The position numbers and the translations under genes were made by a program. Shown piece by piece: positions 57,277 through 64,000 of a stretch of DNA of 64,000 bases (position 1 is its first letter; each line of letters starts with the position of its first letter). Below the pieces are notes generated by a model. That model saw only the letters and a program-made list of their open reading frames with translations, did not search any database and was not told the origin of the DNA. The stretch covers positions 6,457,962 through 6,521,961 of the forward strand of contig NC_067208.1 in the NCBI RefSeq assembly GCF_026262505.1. Direction: 5' to 3'. The stretch comes from Trichomonas vaginalis G3 (lineage: Eukaryota; Parabasalia; Trichomonadida; Trichomonadidae).

Positions 57277-57643
57277 TTTTAAAATTTTTTTTTGACCACT
57301 CCAACATTATTATCGAAATAAATTGTATTTTTAAAATGTATATGTATATGTTTCTCAGAAAATTTCATTTTGATGGAGTTATTTCAGATTCAATAGAAAT
57401 CGAATTTAAAATTTTGCTTTAAATCTTAATAGCAGCCATGTAATACCATATGATTGTTGTGTGTAACAAAATTCTTCATGATGTTTTTAAATATCAATGC
57501 ATTTTAGTTCAGATTTCTCAATTTTTCACTTACAATTTAATATATCAGAAGATAAACTGTAAAAATAGCTTCTTTATGATCTGTTTCAATTGCTTTCTGA
57601 ACTTTTGGATAATAGTATCGTATCAATTTGTGATATAACACCG
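57277..57643. other. Divergent promoter region, no gene seen
   Basis: About 370 bases between the divergent NAA35 gene and the next gene. TCAATTT near 57622 is a weak initiator-like word. Confidence 0.35.
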
Positions 57644-59698
57644 ATGTTGTCAAAAAATTTTATGATAAACTTCGTCGTCAGGCATACCCTTGACGATATT
57701 ATACCAAATCCCACAGAAAACTACGAGTTTGTTGGGACATCAGTCGATGATAGTGCTTTTTTGATTGATAAGTCAACAGATGACGTAGAAATTATTAAAT
57801 TTAATCTAATTCCGCCATCCATTACTCCAATTTTAAATGGAAGTATTAACAAATCGATTTCAAACGTGACATTATCGAATGATAAAAGATATATAGCTTT
57901 TTTACTTGATAATTCAATCAATATTATCGATTTAGAAAACCCAAACGAAAAACATATGGCCATAGAAAATTGTAATAAGTTTTCATTTATTTCTGCCCCA
58001 AAAGGAATACATTTTGTCTATGAAGGAGATCAAATTTTGACAAAAGGCAGCATTGTCATCAATCAAAACGAGTCACGATTATACCAATCACGAAAATCCC
58101 ACTTTCTAAAGAATGTTTTGTGGTGGACAACTGTTCACAAGTCGAAAATGGTTGTGGCATTAAATTTGGACAAACAAAACATGAAACACGTTCATGTTTA
58201 TCAAATCCAAGACGAAGTTGTTGAAGTTTTTACATTCCAAATCCCGCGAAAATTCGATTACATAGTTCCAACTCACGTTTTCTTCGTAAATGCTCGAAAT
58301 ATGGTCATTGGTACCGTTTCCAATATGTCCACGACAATTATCTCGTATCCCTCATTGAAATCTACATGTATTCCTTATCAAAATTCACTCAGTCCAGTGT
58401 TATCTTTAATTGATTCGATTTTAGTACTTGTTGTTCCTAGTTCACTCGTTGCCTTTATCGATGCTGATAGCGGAGACCTTAAAACTCAGCTAGTAGAAGA
58501 CAAAGAGCTTCAATGCGACTCAATTCCTCAAAATTTATTACAAAATACATCGGATTCTTCGATTTTCTACGATAAAGATAGAAATGCGTTTTTGTCTCTT
58601 GAAATTGTATGGGCCAAATTTGCCAAAATCCTTGAAACAAGAGATTTATTATCTTGGCATTTTATTGGACATATTTCGTCTGCACATACACTTGTTTCTT
58701 TCTTTGCACAGGATATTATTCGCAATGCACCTAATAATTTCTTTATAGGATTAGTACATTTTTACTTAGAATATTGCATCTCAGGAGTTTATGCGTGGAT
58801 GAGTCCGGATTTATCACAAGACCTAATAAAATATGTTCCTCATATGGTTCCATATGGTTCTCTTCTTGAATTCTATCCTTCTGAAAAAGTTATTCGCGAT
58901 GCTTTGATTTCTTCTGATTTGATCATTCCATACAACAATTTGATCAAGACAAAATTCTGGGAAGAGCTCGTGGAGTCTGAAAATGAATACTGTCCTGAAG
59001 GATTTTGGCATCTTTCAACAGTTATTTTATTATTTTTATTTTACTTCAACGTTAAAGGCCCAAATTCGAAGTATCCCCCTGCTTTGATTAATTTCCAGTC
59101 CGCCTTTCTCTTAGAACCCCCAACAAATCCAGAACATTTAAGAGCAATGAAAGATATCAAGGAATCTCAGATATTTAAGTTCTTGACTGACTTCTTTAAG
59201 AAGAGTTGTGCTATTGCATCAGCTTTACCAGCACCAAATCCTGATGCAACCCTTATTGATAAACTTAGGTATGAATTTGCCATTTATTTATCGGCAAGAA
59301 TCTTCCACTTGCCGTATAATATCAATAAGCTTCCAACCCTTGAGTACTTGTTCCTTGTTAACGCTCCAAAGTGTTTTCTTTATACATTAAGTTACGAAAA
59401 AGTTCTACAAACTTTTTCAGGGATCATGAGTAACAGATATGATCTCTACATCAGATCTGAGATTGATGTTCCTTCCATGACCCAACAAAAAATTTCAATT
59501 TCGCAAATTGAAGATTTAGTTCCTTCTCAACAGATGTTAGCCAGCGAAATTGGGAATCAAGAGGATATTTATCCTCTTTTCACATTAACAAATTTAGCTG
59601 TTGAACGCTACAGCATTGGAAACCAAGATGTTTCAAATGATTTAGCCAAAGTTTCCGAAAAATATAGTCTTGAAAGCTTAGAAGCTTTTTATAGTTAG
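57644..59698 (+). CDS. Unrecognised 684-residue protein, propeller-like then helical
   Basis: The first ATG (57644) gives 684 residues. Residues 1-300 are beta-rich with propeller-like strands (ISNVTLSNDKRYIAFLLDNS, then INIIDLEN). Residues 330-684 are helical with hydrophobic patches (HLSTVILLFLFYFNVKG), which look like buried helices rather than membrane spans. A propeller followed by helices is common in vesicle-coat and trafficking proteins, but I found no diagnostic motif and name no family. The upstream ATG-less extension is not counted. Confidence 0.6.
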   Translation: MLSKNFMINFVVRHTLDDIIPNPTENYEFVGTSVDDSAFLIDKSTDDVEIIKFNLIPPSITPILNGSINKSISNVTLSNDKRYIAFLLDNSINIIDLENPNEKHMAIENCNKFSFISAPKGIHFVYEGDQILTKGSIVINQNESRLYQSRKSHFLKNVLWWTTVHKSKMVVALNLDKQNMKHVHVYQIQDEVVEVFTFQIPRKFDYIVPTHVFFVNARNMVIGTVSNMSTTIISYPSLKSTCIPYQNSLSPVLSLIDSILVLVVPSSLVAFIDADSGDLKTQLVEDKELQCDSIPQNLLQNTSDSSIFYDKDRNAFLSLEIVWAKFAKILETRDLLSWHFIGHISSAHTLVSFFAQDIIRNAPNNFFIGLVHFYLEYCISGVYAWMSPDLSQDLIKYVPHMVPYGSLLEFYPSEKVIRDALISSDLIIPYNNLIKTKFWEELVESENEYCPEGFWHLSTVILLFLFYFNVKGPNSKYPPALINFQSAFLLEPPTNPEHLRAMKDIKESQIFKFLTDFFKKSCAIASALPAPNPDATLIDKLRYEFAIYLSARIFHLPYNINKLPTLEYLFLVNAPKCFLYTLSYEKVLQTFSGIMSNRYDLYIRSEIDVPSMTQQKISISQIEDLVPSQQMLASEIGNQEDIYPLFTLTNLAVERYSIGNQDVSNDLAKVSEKYSLESLEAFYS

Positions 59699-60220
59699 AT
59701 ATAAAATATAATATTATTGTTTTGTTTGTTAATTTAAAATATTATTACTATTCCGTTATAATTTGTTGACTTTAATAACAATCAACAATATGATGAAATC
59801 TGAAGAAACAACTATCCAAGGTAAACAATTATATTAATTGCTATTATTATTGAGATTGAAATTGATATTTGCGAGGCTTAATCTATTATAATTAATTAAA
59901 TCTTGCAATGAAGTTAACTCTTTGATATATAATATGATTGTTGAGGGCTTTGGAAATTGAAGATTCAATATTTTTGAAAAATAAATCATTTTCTACTTGC
60001 ACTTATCTGGCAAATATTATTTAGAAATGTGAATCAATTATATATTTGAAGAGTTCAGACCTCAAGCATTTTCAACAACAAAAAAAATTATCTAATAGAA
60101 AATGATGAGAAAATGGATTTTCCACATTCTCCAACGCAAGTACACCATTAATTCATCATTATTTCAAAATGATAGTAGGTCGTAGAAATTTGAAAACTGA
60201 AAAAAATTCTCAGTTTTTTT
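59699..60220. other. Intergenic region, nothing recognised
   Basis: About 520 bases of A+T-rich DNA with no supported gene. Confidence 0.4.
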
Positions 60221-60227
60221 TCATACA
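60221..60227 (+). promoter_or_regulatory. Initiator TCATACA before the SAPS gene
   Basis: Matches TCA+1-Py-(T/A), with the +1 A six bases before the ATG at 60229. It favours that ATG over the in-frame one at 60169. Confidence 0.65.
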
Positions 60228-60228
60228 A

Positions 60229-62235
60229 ATGAAGGTCTGGCATTTTGGCGGTCCAAATTTAGCATCGATAACTGCTCTTGTTTCTAAACCAGAAACATCA
60301 GTTGAAGCTGTTTTAGATGATCAAGCTTTAAATGCTGCACTTCGTAATAACTTACAATCATTAATTTCGTTTTTAATAGATAACGAAGAGAAATTCAACC
60401 ATCTATTAGATATGGTTCTCACGGATTTTGTTCCGCAAACAGATCTTCCTGCTAAAACGACTAGGTGTGCACTTACCGTTTTATCATCCAGTACTTGCAC
60501 AACAATCATGCAAAAGCTACGAGGTAATCCAATTTTTATTGATAGAATGAATTCATTCCCTCAATCAGATTATGCAAGCCATCCAAGAGCTTGTGGACAT
60601 TTCGGTCGAATTGTTGAAGCTTTTGCACACTATTCGTCCGGAGATTTCTTGGATAGCTTACCATCCTTGAAGTCCTTCTTTATCCACAACATGGGGAACC
60701 TTGGTCTCAGAGAATTGTTTACAAATCTTGCAACTGAATATCCGACCTATTTTCCTTTTGACCAGCAATATCTAAATGAACTTACATTAGCAGCAAACTC
60801 GGATAACGGATTTTATATTCTTACAGCTCTTGATACCGTTACAAGAAACAAAAAACAAATTTTCGATCAAATTTGCAAAGTTGAAATTGAACAGAATTTA
60901 TTTGCAATTACAAAGAACGCACAGATTCGTCCTCTAATTGCTTCTGCTGCCTTCAAATTAATTGATCGCATTGCAGAAGCCGTTCCACAGTCAAGCCCTG
61001 TTCTTGAGCTTGTCAACAAAGAATCAGAAACATACTCTTTCGATAGCATTGAGAACGATTCAGTTCTTGCCTCAGCTTTACTTGTTTTACACACAAAATC
61101 CGATAAAGTCTTACTTCGCATTTTATCAGACGGCCAGCCAACATTTGTTTGCGATGGAATATTCCGCTCAATTAGAAATATGACAGATTCAGAACTCAAC
61201 GATTTCCTTACAAGAACAGATTTCATTAATCGTATGATCGAACAGTTTCCAAAGACAAAGACTAATGTTCACCTTTCTTTACTCGCAGAATATCTTAAAG
61301 ACAAGATAAAGGATAATGAAGCTTTTCGTAATTTCATCGATACTCAGTACGCTCCAAGAGAACAGAATAGACAGATGGAATACGGAGGCTCTCGTCCTCA
61401 TGGAGGATCAGATAGTGCTGCTGAATCTTCTACCCAGTCTTCTTCTGACAATGATGACTCATCCGACAGCGATGACAGCCCAAATGATCTTAGATTCGTC
61501 TCCGATTCATCTGATGATGACTCCGATGAAGAGGATTCTCTGTCCGATGACTATGATTCCTCAAGTGATGATGACGATGAAGATGAAAAAGAAAAAGAAA
61601 GCGTAAACATGAATAACTGCGCTAAGCTTCATAAGTTCCTATCAAGGACAGAAGCTCCAGCACCTCCTGAGTCTTCTAGCAGCAGCGATGAAGAAGATGG
61701 AGCTCCGGTACAAATGGCTGCTGCTCCTGCATTAAATCTCCAGATTGCAGATCTCAGGACATCTGATGATATCTTGATTCCAGAGCCTCTCCACTCTGAT
61801 GATGATAATCAGTACGAAGAAGGCGGGCTTTCATCTGATTCAAACGATGCAGATCCGGCTGATATCATAAATGATATCACAAAGCCACTTAAAGGCTCTG
61901 ATGGACCAAGCGAATCTGATTCAGAAGAAGAGGAAGAGAAAAAAGTTCCGCAAAAAGAGGAAGTTCCCCTTTCCTCTGAAAAAGCTCCAGAAACCGCCGA
62001 AGAAACGAAACCAGCTGAAGAAGCTACTGCAGGAGAACAAGAGAAACCTGCTGCGGCAGAAGAAGAGCAGAAGCCAGCTGATGCTCTTGCTCAGGAAGAA
62101 AAGCAAGAAGAGCCAAAAATAGAGAAATCAGAATCTCAAACTGAAGAAAAGAAAGAAGAAGCTGGAGAACAAAATCCAGCTGAACAAATTGTTGATAATG
62201 CAGATAATAATAGTGTAGAGCAAAAAGCAGAGTAA
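60229..62235 (+). CDS. SAPS-type protein phosphatase regulatory subunit
   Basis: 668 residues from the ATG at 60229. The start MKVWHFGGPNLASITALVSK resembles the beginning of SAPS/PPP6R proteins (MFW.F...S.I..LL). Residues 1-375 are helical repeats (LQSLISFLIDNEEKFNHLLD, with HPRACGHFGRIVEAFAHY resembling the N-AC-F-KVI block of the family). Residues 385-480 are Ser/Asp-rich with casein-kinase-like sites, and the last 130 are Glu/Ala/Pro-rich and disordered. SAPS proteins guide PP6/Sit4-type phosphatases. In yeast they act in cell-cycle and TOR signalling. An in-frame ATG 60 bases upstream lies before the initiator and is less likely. Confidence 0.7.
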   Translation: MKVWHFGGPNLASITALVSKPETSVEAVLDDQALNAALRNNLQSLISFLIDNEEKFNHLLDMVLTDFVPQTDLPAKTTRCALTVLSSSTCTTIMQKLRGNPIFIDRMNSFPQSDYASHPRACGHFGRIVEAFAHYSSGDFLDSLPSLKSFFIHNMGNLGLRELFTNLATEYPTYFPFDQQYLNELTLAANSDNGFYILTALDTVTRNKKQIFDQICKVEIEQNLFAITKNAQIRPLIASAAFKLIDRIAEAVPQSSPVLELVNKESETYSFDSIENDSVLASALLVLHTKSDKVLLRILSDGQPTFVCDGIFRSIRNMTDSELNDFLTRTDFINRMIEQFPKTKTNVHLSLLAEYLKDKIKDNEAFRNFIDTQYAPREQNRQMEYGGSRPHGGSDSAAESSTQSSSDNDDSSDSDDSPNDLRFVSDSSDDDSDEEDSLSDDYDSSSDDDDEDEKEKESVNMNNCAKLHKFLSRTEAPAPPESSSSSDEEDGAPVQMAAAPALNLQIADLRTSDDILIPEPLHSDDDNQYEEGGLSSDSNDADPADIINDITKPLKGSDGPSESDSEEEEEKKVPQKEEVPLSSEKAPETAEETKPAEEATAGEQEKPAAAEEEQKPADALAQEEKQEEPKIEKSESQTEEKKEEAGEQNPAEQIVDNADNNSVEQKAE

Positions 62236-64000
62236 TGAAAATTTTTTATTTTAGAATTTTTTATTTTTTTATTTGATACTGAAAATTATCTATGAAAGAA
62301 ATAAATGCTTATATTTCCATCATCGTTTCTGAACATTCACAATATTTTTATAATAATTTGTAATTTGCACTAATACCAAAAGGAATCTGCTGAAATATAA
62401 TACATAAGCATCTAATTAGCTTTTTAATGATATATGAGCATAATCAGGAACTTTTTGTAGACCGCAAGGATATAATGAAATCGATACAAAAGTCAAGATG
62501 CTCACTTTTCTGCTCGTGTTATATACTAATTTACATGTATGAACAAAGTGAATGCTTTTAAAATATATGCTATATTTTCTCTTATGAATATTTCTTTGAA
62601 TTGTGATCCAATAAGGTTTCTGTGGAAGTATCAAGCTTAACTATGTTTCTATTTTCTCAGAATTTTAGTTTTATTATAGAAATCGACGCTACTAATGCAA
62701 TAAGAGTATTAGCGTATATGAATATATAATAATGTGCAGACCTAATCATCATTTATTGCATCAGTGAAAATGGCAAAGAACAATGTTTTTTCAATGATTC
62801 ATCAAGCAGCCAAAGTAAATCGTTTAAAATTAATTTAAAAAGTTGAGGTTCGAAACAATAATAACGAATGCATTGCAACTCATATCTTAGTACAAAGAAA
62901 GAAACATTTGAGAAGAAAAAAAAGCGGAGTTGTGAAAGGAAATCCATTGGATATAGATGCCTAATAAAAAATATGGAGTTAGTATGCAATTTTTATTTCC
63001 GCTCTTTGTGAATGTTTTCCCATCAACGATCAAAAACCGGCCAATCTATACAGAAAAATAGTGATTATATTTAGCAAAAAGGTACATTCACTAGGCGATA
63101 ACAGTAAAATGGGATGAAAATAGGATAAATAGCATCCCTATATAGTGCCTAACAATATTTATACGGGCCAAAAAAAATTTGGCTAGAGATTTGGCGAGTT
63201 ATAAAACTTAGAAAATTGAGAGGGATTTTTATTTTTGAATTTTTTTTGGAAAGTTAAAATTGCGATTAAAAATCGATTTCCAGGAGAACTAAGCATCTCA
63301 TCATATATTTAAATCGATAAAAATATTAAATAATAGTTGAATAGTATAACAACGTGAAATTATGGCTGAATCTACAGAAAAAATGAACATATTTGACATT
63401 TTTGAAAATTCATACGTTAGATGGTGACAGACTCATAAACTATACTTTAGCTAAGATTGATATATGGTTTCAACAACACATGGTTAAAATCGTAAAAATA
63501 TTTTAGATTTCAAAAAGATATATATGGTAATATAATGGAACAAAGTCAACAAATAGCATGTTAAATATGTTATAATTAACTTTTTATTAGATCCAATAGT
63601 AGATATCGAATGGTTTCCAGCTTTATGGTTAAATATTTTCTTTTCGAGCTTCTCTTTAACTGTTGTATTAAGGTTGTAAATTTTTGATGCTAGAAACTAT
63701 GGAATCTTCTTTGCTGCTGCATTTTTCTTGAGAGTTCTTGCAATTTCGAATAGATCTGCGCATTGTATGAAATGGAAGCTTTAAAATATCTTGAAAACAG
63801 AATAGGACTGCTTTTCCAAAGGAATGCTTACTTGTAAATCAGAGAGTTTCAAAATTGACAGCAAGATTATCATCATAACTTTCGATTTTGCTGCGAAAAA
63901 GGAAGACAAGTAATTAACAAATCATTTACTGTTGTTCATCAAAAGAAGAAAACTTTGATAACAACTAATGATGATAAAATCAAGCTATCTTTTAATATTT
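62236..64000. other. Gene-free right edge
   Basis: About 1.8 kb of A+T-rich DNA. I found no coding remnant with a recognisable family, no RNA gene and no clear repeat. A short frame near 63655-63785 reads weakly protein-like (AFFLRVLAISNRSAHCMKW) but is too short to support. Confidence 0.4.

Noticed and set aside
60169-60228. Upstream ATG for the SAPS gene
   Set aside because: It lies before the initiator at 60221, and the family-like start begins at 60229.
62236-64000. Possible genes at the right edge
   Set aside because: The frames are short, A+T-driven and without recognisable motifs.
1-64000. tRNA or rRNA genes in the intergenic regions
   Set aside because: No cloverleaf-compatible A and B boxes or rRNA-like stretches were noticed by eye; a tRNA scan was not possible.

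Overview
The window reads as a gene-dense, A+T-rich, intron-poor protist genome. The best fit is a parabasalid (Trichomonas vaginalis or a close trichomonad). The signs are single-exon genes of eukaryotic families, a BspA-type leucine-rich-repeat gene, a mariner transposon, a roughly 20 kb Polinton/Maverick, and TCA-type initiator motifs 6-7 bases before some start codons. This is inferred from content; no species assignment was run.

Left host block (1-21.4 kb): a partial PAP2-like membrane protein running off the left edge, a TBL1-like LisH/WD40 protein, an RCC1-like protein, a three-RRM RNA-binding protein, a WD40 protein, a LisH/RasGEF protein and a very large divergent BEACH-family protein. 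From about 15.4 to 21.4 kb the DNA is decayed. It holds an ankyrin pseudogene, a 212-bp MITE, a degenerate membrane-glycoprotein locus, an unrecognised gene remnant and a cluster of long hairpins.

Centre (21.4-44.9 kb): a BspA-like gene is split by a Polinton/Maverick at 23681-43918, flanked by a 5-bp target duplication. The element carries a protein-primed DNA polymerase B, an integrase, a KilA-N protein, candidate capsid proteins, a phage-type fibre and several small proteins. It looks broken in several places and is treated as a fossil, though its near-identical ends and clean target duplication suggest recent insertion. Its non-coding DNA is the most unusual part of the window. The termini are amplified in tandem (four units left, two right). 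A 61-bp module occurs three times with a swapped recognition word. A 35-bp double hairpin shows compensatory stem changes inside reading frames. An eight-unit array of about 250 bp is built almost wholly of inverted repeats.

Right host block (45-64 kb): a mariner copy with a frameshifted transposase lies next to the 3' end of a karyopherin-like gene. It is followed by a CPSF-A/SF3B3/DDB1-family protein, a composite of one TA-flanked element nested in another, a small acidic protein, a bacterial-type YeaO/DUF488 gene, the NatC subunit NAA35, an unrecognised 684-residue protein and a SAPS-type phosphatase regulator. The last 1.8 kb shows no gene I can support. The host genes cover chromatin, RNA processing, transport and signalling, and do not form an operon-like unit.
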